From Bacteroidota bacterium (GTDB lineage: Bacteria > Bacteroidota > Bacteroidia > JABDFU01): a stretch of 64,000 nucleotides of DNA. The DNA is taken from the NCBI GenBank assembly GCA_013286655.1, contig JABDFG010000006.1, positions 1 to 64,000 of the forward strand, read 5' to 3'. This document shows positions 20,482 through 29,518 of the stretch, one piece after another. Every line of letters begins with the position of its first letter. Position 1 is the first letter of the stretch. The position numbers were made by a program, and so were the translations under genes. The notes under the pieces are model-generated. The model saw only the letters and a program-made list of their open reading frames with translations. It was not told the DNA's origin and made no database searches.

Positions 20482-21117
20482 TTAATTGACTAAATCAGAA
20501 ATTTTCGAATGAATTTTAGGAAATTCATTCAGTGGATCCTTACTTTCCCATACCGCGCCCAACAGAGCTGCCCCTGAAAACCCGAGCTCTTTTGTTAAGG
20601 AAACATTCAAAGCATTAACTCCCCCCAGCGCAATAACCTTGGGTAATATCCGATGCTCCTGGTTCCAAAGCTGAAAACGTTCCAGTAACAACTTTCGATC
20701 AAAGGCACTGGAGTATCCGGGTTTACTGATACTGTCAAAAACAGGACCCAGGAAAACATACTCAAAGGGATAAACATTTTTTTCAAGTTCCTCCAATGAA
20801 TGAAAAGAAGCCGAAATTATTTTTTGTGACGGGAACTCAAGCTCAATAGCTTTAATGAGTATTTTTTTCTCCTCATTCAGATGAATTCCCTTCAGCCGGT
20901 ATTTTGAAGCCAGCTGAAAATGAGAATGAATAACTATCCGATGATAAAATCGGACAGGAATAGATTGGATGTAGTCATCCAGTTGTTTCTCATTCCAGTC
21001 CGGTTTACGCAAATGAAAACAATCAAGCCCACGATCAAAAAGTTGGGAAACCAGTTCGGTTTCATGATCAATTGAATATTCAGGAGATACTATGATTAGC
21101 CTAAACAATACACCCAT
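20482..21117 (-). CDS. TenI-like thiamine pathway protein (probable thiazole tautomerase)
   Basis: 211 residues with the ThiE/TenI barrel fold: DCFHLRKPDW, HSHFQLASKYRLKGIHLNEEK, YVFLGPVFDSISKPGYSSAF and VIALGGVNALNV. It keeps a histidine, H106, in SASFHSLEE, in the position of the His of Bacillus TenI in VHSLEEA that is used for thiazole tautomerisation. It lacks the Lys/Asp residues of a true ThiE, and a complete ThiE is encoded in the neighbouring operon. TenI function is therefore the better guess. It is followed by a paralogue on the same strand. Confidence 0.75.
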   Translation of the reverse strand: MGVLFRLIIVSPEYSIDHETELVSQLFDRGLDCFHLRKPDWNEKQLDDYIQSIPVRFYHRIVIHSHFQLASKYRLKGIHLNEEKKILIKAIELEFPSQKIISASFHSLEELEKNVYPFEYVFLGPVFDSISKPGYSSAFDRKLLLERFQLWNQEHRILPKVIALGGVNALNVSLTKELGFSGAALLGAVWESKDPLNEFPKIHSKISDLVN

Positions 21118-21121
21118 TATT

Positions 21122-21190
21122 TATTTTTCCTGTTTCCCTATTGGCTATTGGCTACTCGCTATTGCCTATTCACTCAATCTCAATTCCCAA
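21122..21190 (+). repeat. Dispersed repeat tract, TATTGGCTATTGGCTACTCGC type
   Basis: Tandem variants of CTATTGGCTA and CAATTCCCAATTCC fill the gap between the two TenI-like genes and run into the last codons of the upstream one (21170-21799), supplying its C-terminal residues. Confidence 0.65.
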
Positions 21191-21799
21191 TTCCTTATAC
21201 TTATTCACATACTCCATGAACACCCCGACAGGATCATTCCCGTCCCAGATATCACTGCGTATGGCAAGACCACGAAATCCGATTTCTTTAACCTTGCTGA
21301 TATGCTGCACCCCGATACCTCCGCGGGCGATAACATGATAGCGCGATTTTTCCAGAACCCCCTTTAAACTATGTTCTGTAAAACCCGCCTGGTATTTCGA
21401 GGTTGAGCTGTCGAAGATCGGACTCAGAAAAACATAGCTATATTCTTTAAAAGATTCAACAATACTTCCAAGCTTAGTATAAGAGGTAGAAGTGATAAAT
21501 GCTGACCTGCGGGATTTGAGTAGTTTAAGTATGAACCAGGTTTGGAACTTTCTTTTTTTGTGTTTCTTGGTAAGATGGATCCCTTTCAGATTAAATTTCA
21601 AAAGAAGTTTATGATGAGAATGTACGATGATACGGTTATGATATTCGGCTGGGATCTTTTTTATTAGTTCCGTAAGTTTTGGAGTAGAATATTTGGGTTT
21701 ACTAAGATGCAGTGTTTGTAATCCATTTTCAAAAAAAACAGTAAAGATGTTCTCTTCATTTATAATCGTTTTAGCGGATGAAATGACGATCAGTTTCAT
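21170..21799 (-). CDS. Second TenI/ThiE-like protein, probable loss of catalytic histidine
   Basis: 209 residues, clearly paralogous to the 20482-21117 product: QTLHLSKPKYSTPKL, HSHHKLLLKFNLKGIHLTKKH, YVFLSPIFDSSTSKYQAGF and ARGGIGVQHI align in order. The TenI histidine is replaced (STSYTKLG, Y107), and an unusual basic loop (KKHKKRKF) sits after the GIHL motif. Activity as ThiE or TenI is therefore doubtful; a regulatory or altered substrate role is possible. The C-terminal residues are encoded by repeat sequence. Confidence 0.65.
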   Translation of the reverse strand: MKLIVISSAKTIINEENIFTVFFENGLQTLHLSKPKYSTPKLTELIKKIPAEYHNRIIVHSHHKLLLKFNLKGIHLTKKHKKRKFQTWFILKLLKSRRSAFITSTSYTKLGSIVESFKEYSYVFLSPIFDSSTSKYQAGFTEHSLKGVLEKSRYHVIARGGIGVQHISKVKEIGFRGLAIRSDIWDGNDPVGVFMEYVNKYKELGIEIE

Positions 21800-21807
21800 T
21801 TTTTATT

Positions 21808-22578
21808 TTAAGTATGAATAATGGAATTTTTATGAGCAGCATCCGCTATATCAAGCAGCAGCCCTGGGCAATCTTCAAAAGCGTTACCCATGACAATCAA
21901 ATCCGCCCCCGAATTCCACGCAGCCCTGGCCTCCCCGACTGATTTAATTCCTCCTCCGACAATCAGGGGGATACTGATAGTTGACTTAACAGCCCTGATC
22001 ATTTGTTCCCTTACCGGATGTAAGGCTCCGCTACCTCCATCCAGGTAAATTAATCGAAGTCCCAGCATTTCACCTGCCATTGCTGTACAAACTGCAATTT
22101 CATTTTTATCGAAAGGAATAGGAGTTGTATTGCTGATATAAGAAGCCGTAGTTGCTCTCCCGCTATCCACTAAAATATAGCCGGTAGAAAGAAGTTCAAG
22201 CCCACTTTCTTTGAGATAAGGAGCAGCCAGCACATGTTGGCCAATTAATAAATCCGGATTCCTTCCTGAAATAAGTGAAAGTAATAAAATACCATCCGCC
22301 GTATTGCAGATTTGCATGGAGCTACCCGGAAAGATAATAACGGGGATATCCGAATTTTTTTTGATCACCTGGATGCAACGTTGAATATTTCCTCCCGACA
22401 TCAGGCTTCCCCCGATAAAAAAATAATCGATCGCCGCCTTATTAGCCAGTTCAACAATTTCAATAGATTCAAATTTGTCCGGGTCAATCAGCACAGCCAG
22501 CTGTTTCTGTCCCTCGCGCATTTTATCAAGAATGATAGAATAGATAGAACCCTTACTCCGTCTGTTTTCACTTCTCAT
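21808..22578 (-). CDS. Geranylgeranylglyceryl phosphate synthase family protein (group II, PcrB-like)
   Basis: 256-residue TIM-barrel prenyltransferase that joins glycerol-1-phosphate to a long prenyl diphosphate, a reaction best known from archaeal lipids. Evidence: LAVLIDPDKFE at the N-terminus, FFIGGSLMSGGN, PVIIFPGSS, YILVDSGRATTASYIS, YLDGGSGA and the phosphate-binding VGGGIKSVGEARAAWNSGADLIVMGNAFE. Bacteroidota group II enzymes have been shown biochemically to be GGGP synthases, but the fate of the product is unclear. The gene is 8 bp from the TenI-like gene and 12 bp from the phosphopantetheinyl transferase, so one operon is likely. Confidence 0.88.
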   Translation of the reverse strand: MRSENRRSKGSIYSIILDKMREGQKQLAVLIDPDKFESIEIVELANKAAIDYFFIGGSLMSGGNIQRCIQVIKKNSDIPVIIFPGSSMQICNTADGILLLSLISGRNPDLLIGQHVLAAPYLKESGLELLSTGYILVDSGRATTASYISNTTPIPFDKNEIAVCTAMAGEMLGLRLIYLDGGSGALHPVREQMIRAVKSTISIPLIVGGGIKSVGEARAAWNSGADLIVMGNAFEDCPGLLLDIADAAHKNSIIHT

Positions 22579-22590
22579 AGCATTACAATA

Positions 22591-23223
22591 TTAGAGGATA
22601 TCACTCACATAAACCAACATATATTCTCCTATTTTTTCATAACACAAGGATAAAGTAATCGTAAAATCCCCAATGCTGATATGTCCCTTGATCCTTCCAT
22701 AATTTTCCGGCGTAAAAGGCTCAACAAACAAATTGTCGCGGAAGATCAATCCTTTCTTGCCGTAGTATTTATACAGAGCTTCTTTTGCGCACCAGTAAAT
22801 AGTTAAGTGTTCCATTCTGTTGGGAGTTTCAACAACAGCGAGTTCTCTTTCACTCATAAACTTGGAAGAAATCCGTTCAATAGTAGGCTTAATCCGTTCA
22901 ATGTCAATGCCGGTTTCTTTAGTTGCACTAATAATTACGGCGACCAGATCTTGAGAATGTGAAATTGAAATTTTAAAGGTTGAATGCAGCAAAAAAGGTT
23001 TATTGAAAACATCATACGCTATTTCATTGCAGGTTTCCGGCCCGAGAAGATTAATCAGTATGCGGGCACAGAGACGCTGCTTTTTTAGCAGCTCATTTAC
23101 ATCGAGGAGTATGGGATCAATCGGACAATTCTGCAAGGCAACCAAGTCCTCAAAACCTTCGGTTATATGCCACAAAGCCAGACGGTTATTCCCGTCTACA
23201 TATTTATCAACTAACAGCGGCAT
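22591..23223 (-). CDS. 4'-phosphopantetheinyl transferase superfamily protein
   Basis: 210-residue Sfp-like enzyme that transfers phosphopantetheine from CoA to carrier proteins. The magnesium-binding and catalytic signatures are present: TGIDIERI and WCAKEALYKYYGKKG. The length and N-terminal half fit the Sfp/Gsp class rather than AcpS. No polyketide or nonribosomal synthetase is in the window, so it may serve the fatty acid carrier protein. It is the first gene of the minus-strand run; ahcY diverges 99 bp away. Confidence 0.87.
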   Translation of the reverse strand: MPLLVDKYVDGNNRLALWHITEGFEDLVALQNCPIDPILLDVNELLKKQRLCARILINLLGPETCNEIAYDVFNKPFLLHSTFKISISHSQDLVAVIISATKETGIDIERIKPTIERISSKFMSERELAVVETPNRMEHLTIYWCAKEALYKYYGKKGLIFRDNLFVEPFTPENYGRIKGHISIGDFTITLSLCYEKIGEYMLVYVSDIL

Positions 23224-23250
23224 AATTGTAGTTCAATATAAGTTATATAT

Positions 23251-23282
23251 TTTTGCGCTTTTCAGGGCAATTCCTACCTTTG
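23251..23282 (+). promoter_or_regulatory. Bacteroidota sigma-A promoter for ahcY
   Basis: TTTTG at 23251-23255 (-33), a 19-base spacer and TACCTTTG at 23275-23282 (-7) match the TTTG-N19-TAnnTTTG consensus. This is the best promoter in the window. It lies 40 bases before the ahcY start. Confidence 0.75.
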
Positions 23283-23322
23283 CAGCCAAATCAGGATAAC
23301 ACATAAATTTAAATAAAAAAAC

Positions 23323-24642
23323 ATGGCAAATACAGCGACAACAAAATACACCAAGTATAAAGTAAAAGATATAGGTTTGGCCGAATGGGGTCGCAAAGAA
23401 ATTAAGTTAGCAGAACAGGAAATGCCTGGTTTAATGGCACTCCGGGAGGAGTTTGGACCCCAAAAGCCACTCAAGGGCGCGCGAATAGCGGGCTGTTTAC
23501 ACATGACCATTCAGACAGCCGTTTTGATCGAGACATTAGTCGAATTAGGTGCAGAAGTTACCTGGTCTTCCTGTAACATATTCTCAACACAAGATCATGC
23601 CGCGGCCGCCATAGCCGCTGCAGGAATACCCGTATACGCCTGGAAAGGTATGAATGCAGAAGAATTCGATTGGTGCATCGAACAAACCATTTTCTTTGGA
23701 GAAAACAGAAACCCTTTAAACATGATTCTGGACGACGGAGGAGATTTAACCAATATGGTACTCGACCAATATCCCGAGCTCGTCAAAGGCATCAAAGGAA
23801 TTTCCGAAGAAACGACAACAGGGGTGCTACGTCTGCATGAGCGCATGACGAAAGGAACACTTCCGCTTCCGGCTATTAACGTAAATGATTCCGTTACCAA
23901 ATCTAAGTTTGACAATAAATATGGATGCCGCGAGTCCTTGGTAGATGCAATTCGCAGGGCCACGGATCTTATGCTGGCTGGAAAAGTCGCCGTAGTCGCC
24001 GGGTACGGAGATGTAGGAAAAGGATCGGCAGAATCATTAAAAGATTCCAAAGTGCGCGTGATCGTTACCGAAATAGATCCTATTTGTGCATTACAGGCAG
24101 CAATGGAAGGCTATGAAGTCAGGAAGATGGACGATGCGGTAAAAGAAGCGGACATTGTGGTAACAGCCACAGGCAATTTCAATATCATAACAGACCGTCA
24201 TTTCAAAGCAATGAAGCACAATGCGGTAGTATGTAATATTGGTCATTTCGACAACGAAATAGACATGGCCTGGTTAAACAAAAATTACGGTTCCACGAAG
24301 GATACCATCAAACCACAGGTCGATAAATATACAATTGACGGTAAAGACATCATCGTATTGGCAGAAGGTCGTTTGGTAAATTTAGGCTGTGCAATGGGAC
24401 ATCCCTCTTTTGTCATGAGCAATTCCTTCACCAATCAAACACTGGCACAATTAGAACTGTGGACAAATCCCGGCAAATACGAAAACAAAGTATATACTTT
24501 GCCAAAGCAACTGGATGAAAAAGTAGCCCGCCTGCACCTGAAAAAAGTGGGAGTTGAGATCGATACACTAACAGACGTTCAGGCTAAATACATCGGCGTT
24601 CAAAAGAGTGGACCGTTTAAGAATGACAGCTATAGATATTAG
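23323..24642 (+). CDS. ahcY: Adenosylhomocysteinase
   Basis: 439-residue NAD-dependent enzyme that splits S-adenosylhomocysteine to adenosine and homocysteine, recycling the methyl cycle. Conserved segments include [33 protein letters not shown], the NAD-binding [10 protein letters not shown] near residue 226, [19 protein letters not shown], and the C-terminal KNDSYRY with its essential Lys-x-x-x-Tyr. Length is normal for the bacterial form. It is preceded by a strong promoter and appears monocistronic. Confidence 0.97.
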   Translation: MANTATTKYTKYKVKDIGLAEWGRKEIKLAEQEMPGLMALREEFGPQKPLKGARIAGCLHMTIQTAVLIETLVELGAEVTWSSCNIFSTQDHAAAAIAAAGIPVYAWKGMNAEEFDWCIEQTIFFGENRNPLNMILDDGGDLTNMVLDQYPELVKGIKGISEETTTGVLRLHERMTKGTLPLPAINVNDSVTKSKFDNKYGCRESLVDAIRRATDLMLAGKVAVVAGYGDVGKGSAESLKDSKVRVIVTEIDPICALQAAMEGYEVRKMDDAVKEADIVVTATGNFNIITDRHFKAMKHNAVVCNIGHFDNEIDMAWLNKNYGSTKDTIKPQVDKYTIDGKDIIVLAEGRLVNLGCAMGHPSFVMSNSFTNQTLAQLELWTNPGKYENKVYTLPKQLDEKVARLHLKKVGVEIDTLTDVQAKYIGVQKSGPFKNDSYRY

Positions 24643-24728
24643 GTAATAGCGAATAGCCAATAGTTAATAGTTAATAGTTAATAGGGAAAGTATTCAATAG
24701 GATAACCTCCCAATTCCCTATTCGCTAG
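24643..24728 (+). repeat. Dispersed repeat tract, TAGCGAATAGCCAATAG type
   Basis: The gap between ahcY and the convergent lipoprotein gene is filled by TAATAGCGAATAGCCAATAG, three copies of AGTTAATAGTTAATAG-type words, and CCCAATTCCCTATTCGC. It touches the stop codon of the lipoprotein gene. Confidence 0.65.
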
Positions 24729-25171
24729 TTAGTGATGGTTACCGTTGTGTTTCCGTCGAAAGAAGTCTTATACTGAGTCAGTGGAATAGTTGCAGGACCT
24801 TGTTTTACTTGTCCGGTTTGAATCAGAAATTGAGACCCGCAATTCTTGCAGCTATCAATGATATAAGCGCCGGTTTTATCAACCACCAGAGGAGCACATT
24901 CCGTTGCCGTATTATAGGTGCAGCTGCGTTCATAAGCATTAAACTGGTCAAAGGAGACCCGGTAAAGTATAATTCCGCGGACCCCACCATTCGGGCTTTG
25001 GGGAATATAGACATAACCCGTTACTGAATTTAGCGCAGCATACTGAGGGAAAGAAAAATTAACCGTTACGTTTACCAAACCAGAAGTAGCCGTATTGGAG
25101 CTCTTGTTACAACTATTCCAAATAAAGGAAAAAACCACAACCGGAAGGATATATTTAAGGAACTTTATCAT
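24725..25171 (-). CDS. Rieske-like lipoprotein lacking the histidine ligands
   Basis: 148 residues from the ATG at 25171 (an upstream ATG at 25189 adds six residues). Signal peptide with lipobox IWNSC. The C-terminal half has the layout of Bacteroidota Rieske-fold lipoproteins: YERSCTYN, then SCKNCGSQF, GQVKQGPATIPL and YKTSFDG. The CxH pairs needed for a Rieske [2Fe-2S] cluster are replaced by Cys-only motifs, so redox function is doubtful. An 8-bp perfect inverted repeat (25170-25189) overlaps the two candidate starts and may affect translation. Confidence 0.65.
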   Translation of the reverse strand: MIKFLKYILPVVVFSFIWNSCNKSSNTATSGLVNVTVNFSFPQYAALNSVTGYVYIPQSPNGGVRGIILYRVSFDQFNAYERSCTYNTATECAPLVVDKTGAYIIDSCKNCGSQFLIQTGQVKQGPATIPLTQYKTSFDGNTTVTITN

Positions 25172-25248
25172 GCTTACTAAGGTAAGCATTTTTAATAAAA
25201 AATCAAGATCAATTCTCGTACATTAGTATCGGTTTTTTGATTAAAAAA

Positions 25249-25563
25249 ATGAAGAAAACGTATAAACAAATAGTATTCTTAATTCTGTTTTCCGTTCCCT
25301 TTTTTGCGTTTTCCCAGGAAGCAGCCGCCAAAAAAGATCAGAAAGAAGAACCCAAAAGCAGCTGGGCGCAGCGGAGAGAAGCCAAAAAACAGTGGAGAGA
25401 GCAGCGGAAAAATGAGCGGGAAGAAAAAAAGAAAATAAAAGACCACGACAAGCGACTTCAGACAAAAAAAGTATTACGCAGAATGAAGAAGGATAAACGA
25501 GAGGCCGAGCGCAGGAATGAAAACAAACGCGAATTTTTCCTTAAACGCTGGTTCTCCAAATAA
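25249..25563 (+). CDS. Small exported, highly charged protein
   Basis: 104 residues from the ATG at 25249 (a TTG at 25237 gives a slightly longer frame). A clear signal peptide (KQIVFLILFSVPFFAFSQ) is followed by about 85 residues made almost wholly of Lys, Arg, Glu and Gln, predicted helical or coiled. No family is recognised. The stop overlaps the next gene's start (TAATG), so it is translationally coupled to the sensor kinase and may be a partner in sensing or envelope stress. Confidence 0.7.
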   Translation: MKKTYKQIVFLILFSVPFFAFSQEAAAKKDQKEEPKSSWAQRREAKKQWREQRKNEREEKKKIKDHDKRLQTKKVLRRMKKDKREAERRNENKREFFLKRWFSK

Positions 25564-28547
25564 TGCGTAAACACTCGCTCTATTTGCTACTCGTTGTTGG
25601 CTATTCGCTAATTATTCAAACAATAGTATTTTCTCAATCTTACTTCTTCCGCAATTATTCAGTTGACAACGGTCTGCCCTTTGTACAGGTATCAGCAATA
25701 TACCAGGACAGCAAAGGTAATCTCTGGACCGGAGGGTATGGAGGACTCAGTAAGTTCGATGGCACCTTTAAAAATTACGGACCTAAAAACGGACTGATCC
25801 ATCATTCCGTTACCTGTATTACAGAGGACAAACAAGGAAGTATCTGGATAGGAACGATCAAAGGAATAAGCAGACTCGAAAAAGGGAAGTTCACATCCTA
25901 TACCACAAAAGAAGGCCTCTCGGATAATAACATACGAGCCTGTTTAACCGACAGGGAAGGAAATGAATGGTTTGCGACAGGAAACGGGCTTACAAAATAC
26001 AACGGCAGAAGATTTGAAATAATCACAACAGAAAATGGATTACCGTCGAACGACATAATCTCCGTTTACCAGGATTCCTTGGGGATAATGTGGTTCGGAA
26101 CCTCCAGGGGTTTGAGTTCCTGCTCGGGTAAAAAAATCACAAACTATACAACTCTGAATGGTTTGCCCGGTAATTATATCCAGAGCATTACCGGAGACAA
26201 GCACGGCAACCTCTGGGTAGGAACCAATAACGGATTAAGTATTTTCAACAAAACCAAGTTCGAAAATTATTTCACAGAAAACGGTCTGCCCGATAATAAT
26301 ATCAATGTAGTTCGGATGGATGCCAGGAATAACATGTGGGTAGGAACCAATAAAGGCCTTTGTAAAGTACTGAATAAGGAAGGTGCGATCTTCTTTAAGA
26401 AATACCACTTATCAGACGTATCCAATAGCCGGATCATAAATAGTATGACTTCCGACTACGAAGGCAATTTTTGGGTAGGCACCCACAATGGATTATACCG
26501 TTACCGGGCGGATGTATTTGCGTTGTATTCAGAAAAAGAAGGCTTGCAAAACACGTTTATTTATCAGATCCTGCGGGATAAAAATAAAAATCTTTTTGTA
26601 GGCACCCAGGGCGGTGGTTTTTATTTATACGATGGCAGCAATTTTTCAAACTTCAGCACGAAAGAAGGCTTATGTGACAATACCATAAACGCTGCAGTTC
26701 TTGATAAAGAGAATAGGTTATGGATAGGAACAAACAAAGGTCTCAGCAGGTTTGACGGACGTGCTTTTCAAAATTACAGCAGAAAAGATGGCCTTTCCTG
26801 TGATTCAGTAACCGCTGTTTTTATAGACGATAAGGGAGTTCTCTGGTTGGGCGGTAAAAACAGTATCACCCTTTACGATGGCAAAAAATTCAAAAAGCTG
26901 CTCCTGCCGGAATCCGGTGAAAGCGCAGGTGTTTGGGCCATTATGGAGGATCAAAACAAAACGATCTGGATAGGAACCTATCTTGGAGGTTTATATAAAT
27001 ATGAGCAGGGGAAAATGATAGCGTGTTCAGCTCAAACCGGGATCAACAGCAATTCTGTGCTGAGTATTGTACAAAACAAAACAGGAGATTTGTTTTTCGG
27101 AACACTGGATGGAGTGTTTATGCTTTCACCTGCAGTTGGGGGAGTTCCGGCCATGCCGGCAATACATTTCGATGAATCGGATGGTATGAGTTCCGATCTG
27201 GTATATGTCGTATTACTCGATGATAAAGGCTTTTTATGGGCAGGCACCAACCAGGGGATTAATAAAATAAATATCACTGAATTTAAAAAGAATGGGAAAA
27301 AAATCGTTGAACCTTACACAAAAGAAGATGGTTTTCAAGGTGTAGAATGCAATAGCAATGGTGCTTTCAAAGATTCCGACGGTGCCCTTTGGTTCGGCAC
27401 CGTCAACGGGTTAATAAAATACTTACCCGCCGAAGATATCGAAAACACCCTCGAACCCAGAACCACGATCACCTCCATCACATTAGCGGAACACGATACA
27501 TTGCTTCCCGACTTCTGTAAGTTACCCTACGATTTAAATACCATAACATTTAAATTCATTGGTATTTGCCTCAGCAATCCCTATAAAGTTCATTACCAGT
27601 ATAAACTGGAGGGTATTGATAAGCAATGGTCTGCAGTCACTACCGAAAATTTTATAAAATATTCAGGCCTGCCTCCGGGGAACTATCAATTTAAAGTAAT
27701 CAGTTCCAACAACGAAAATGTCTGGAATAAAACACCCCTTGTTTTTTCATTTTTCATTACACCCCCTTTCTGGAAAACGGCCTGGTTTCGCATTTTGACT
27801 ACGGTTGGAGTAACGGGCCTGGTTTTTTTATTTATCTATTACCGTGTGAACCAGGTGCGTGTCAAAGAACGTCAAAGGTCCGACTTGCAAAAACGAATTG
27901 CCGGCATCGAACTATTAGGTTTAAGGTACCAGATGAATCCTCATTTTATTTTCAATACGATGAGTTCCATACAGCATTACATCTCCAATAACGAACCAGA
28001 TGCAGCCTTAAAATACCTGAGCCGTTTTGCAAAATTGATGCGGGCGATTATGGAAAACTCCAAGCAGTCCACCATCACAGTAAAAGTGGAGCTCGATACC
28101 TTAAAACTATACCTGGAACTGGAAAGTATGCGCTTTGCCGGTAAATTCGAATACACTTTCCGCATTGACCCTAAGATAGACGTCAATTACGAAGAAATTC
28201 CCTCTATGCTGATCCAGCCCTATGTCGAAAATGCCATCATACATGGCCTCTTGCCCAAAGCAAAAAACGGAAAGCTATTTATTGATTTAACTAAAAATGA
28301 TAATTTCATCATTTGTACCATTGAAGATGATGGAATAGGGAGGAGTAAGGCAGAAGAACTGAATAAGAGCAGGGTAAGTCAGCATCGCTCGTTGGGTATG
28401 TCCATAACAAAAGAGCGATTATCCATACTCAATCATATTAACAGCAACAATAACAGCTTAAGTGAAAAAATAACGGACCTTTTTGACGAAAAAGGAAACC
28501 CTGCAGGAACAAGAGTAGTCATTTATATACCTTTGGAAATCACCTGA
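25563..28547 (+). CDS. Sensor histidine kinase with two-component regulator propeller, LytS type
   Basis: 994 residues. Signal sequence (1-25), then about twelve periplasmic propeller blades with WIGT/WVGTNxGL motifs (residues about 30-620), a Y_Y_Y domain near 680-745, one TM segment (about 760-778) and a cytoplasmic LytS/YehU-type kinase domain. The phospho-accepting histidine is H794 in QMNPHFIFNTMSS, and the ATP-binding region includes QPYVENAIIHGL and IEDDGIGR. It is the partner of the LytTR regulator 28 bp downstream. Unlike the hybrid kinases of glycan systems it has no receiver or AraC part. Its signal peptide is written in dispersed-repeat DNA (about 25570-25615). Confidence 0.93.
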   Translation: MRKHSLYLLLVVGYSLIIQTIVFSQSYFFRNYSVDNGLPFVQVSAIYQDSKGNLWTGGYGGLSKFDGTFKNYGPKNGLIHHSVTCITEDKQGSIWIGTIKGISRLEKGKFTSYTTKEGLSDNNIRACLTDREGNEWFATGNGLTKYNGRRFEIITTENGLPSNDIISVYQDSLGIMWFGTSRGLSSCSGKKITNYTTLNGLPGNYIQSITGDKHGNLWVGTNNGLSIFNKTKFENYFTENGLPDNNINVVRMDARNNMWVGTNKGLCKVLNKEGAIFFKKYHLSDVSNSRIINSMTSDYEGNFWVGTHNGLYRYRADVFALYSEKEGLQNTFIYQILRDKNKNLFVGTQGGGFYLYDGSNFSNFSTKEGLCDNTINAAVLDKENRLWIGTNKGLSRFDGRAFQNYSRKDGLSCDSVTAVFIDDKGVLWLGGKNSITLYDGKKFKKLLLPESGESAGVWAIMEDQNKTIWIGTYLGGLYKYEQGKMIACSAQTGINSNSVLSIVQNKTGDLFFGTLDGVFMLSPAVGGVPAMPAIHFDESDGMSSDLVYVVLLDDKGFLWAGTNQGINKINITEFKKNGKKIVEPYTKEDGFQGVECNSNGAFKDSDGALWFGTVNGLIKYLPAEDIENTLEPRTTITSITLAEHDTLLPDFCKLPYDLNTITFKFIGICLSNPYKVHYQYKLEGIDKQWSAVTTENFIKYSGLPPGNYQFKVISSNNENVWNKTPLVFSFFITPPFWKTAWFRILTTVGVTGLVFLFIYYRVNQVRVKERQRSDLQKRIAGIELLGLRYQMNPHFIFNTMSSIQHYISNNEPDAALKYLSRFAKLMRAIMENSKQSTITVKVELDTLKLYLELESMRFAGKFEYTFRIDPKIDVNYEEIPSMLIQPYVENAIIHGLLPKAKNGKLFIDLTKNDNFIICTIEDDGIGRSKAEELNKSRVSQHRSLGMSITKERLSILNHINSNNNSLSEKITDLFDEKGNPAGTRVVIYIPLEIT

Positions 28548-28575
28548 AAATTGTAAATTTTTAATCTACGCAAAA

Positions 28576-29322
28576 ATGAAAGCCATCTTAATCGACGACG
28601 AAAACGGATCCCGGGAATCCCTCGCGAAACTACTTGAAAAACATTGCCCCCAGGTAGAAATTATTTCCAAAGCAAACTCCATGATAACGGGGCTTACAGC
28701 CATTCAGCAATACGAGCCCGACCTGGTTTTTCTGGACATCGAAATGCCCAATGGCAGCGGTTTTGATTTACTGGGAAAGATAAAAGAGATAGACTTTGAT
28801 GTTGTCTTTATAACCGCCTACGATCAATATGCGATACGGGCGATAAAATTCAGTGCCGTAGACTATTTGTTAAAACCGGTCGACCCTGAAGAACTGGTGC
28901 TGGCAGTAAAGCGGGTAGAAGACAAACGGGGAAGTAAAAATACGAACAATGATAAGTACAAGGTGCTGCTTTCCAATATGAAAAGCGAAAGCAAACTGAA
29001 AAAAGTAGCCATTCCGGACGGAGATGGTTTGATTTTCATCAGCCTGAGCGATATTATTCGTTGCGACTCAGATGGAAATTATACCTATTTCATTTTGAAC
29101 AACGGAAAAAAAATCATCTCCGCCAGGACATTGGGAGAATACGAAGAAATGTTCGAAGGCGAGCATTTTTTCCGGGTGCACCGTTCCCACCTGATTAACC
29201 TCGATCACGTAAAAAAATACATAAAAGGAGAAGGGGGCTATGCCGTCCTCTCTGATAACTCACAAGTGGAAGTCTCCCGCAGAAAAAAGAATGAATTTCT
29301 TGAAAAGCTGGCCGGAACATAA
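28576..29322 (+). CDS. LytTR family response regulator
   Basis: 248 residues. The receiver domain (1-120) has acidic pocket DDE at 7-9, phospho-acceptor D54 in VFLDIEMPNGSG and lysine in LLKPVD. The LytTR DNA-binding domain (about 140-245) has DIIRCDSDGNYTYF, FFRVHRSHLINLDHVKKY and VEVSRRKKNEF. It forms a two-component system with the preceding kinase. Target genes are unknown; the downstream TonB receptor operon is a candidate by proximity only. Confidence 0.95.
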   Translation: MKAILIDDENGSRESLAKLLEKHCPQVEIISKANSMITGLTAIQQYEPDLVFLDIEMPNGSGFDLLGKIKEIDFDVVFITAYDQYAIRAIKFSAVDYLLKPVDPEELVLAVKRVEDKRGSKNTNNDKYKVLLSNMKSESKLKKVAIPDGDGLIFISLSDIIRCDSDGNYTYFILNNGKKIISARTLGEYEEMFEGEHFFRVHRSHLINLDHVKKYIKGEGGYAVLSDNSQVEVSRRKKNEFLEKLAGT

Positions 29323-29437
29323 ACCGTTCATCTGCCAATTCCAACCGCTTAAAAAGAAAGTCCCTCCTTCAGGAAGAATGCATAAATAAAAAAAGCAATC
29401 CTGTGTAATATTGTCATAGCACTTAGATTTTTTAAAA

Positions 29438-29470
29438 TTTGCAAATCTTTGGCATTTATTCCTATATTCG
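29438..29470 (+). promoter_or_regulatory. Possible promoter of the TonB receptor operon
   Basis: TTTG (29438-29441), 21-base spacer, TATATTCG (29463-29470) with one mismatch to TAnnTTTG. It lies 48 bases before the receptor start, inside the 196-bp gap after the regulator gene. Confidence 0.35.
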
Positions 29471-29518
29471 CGAGCATTTTATATGAAAAATCCTGTTATC
29501 TAACATAAAATTAAGCAG

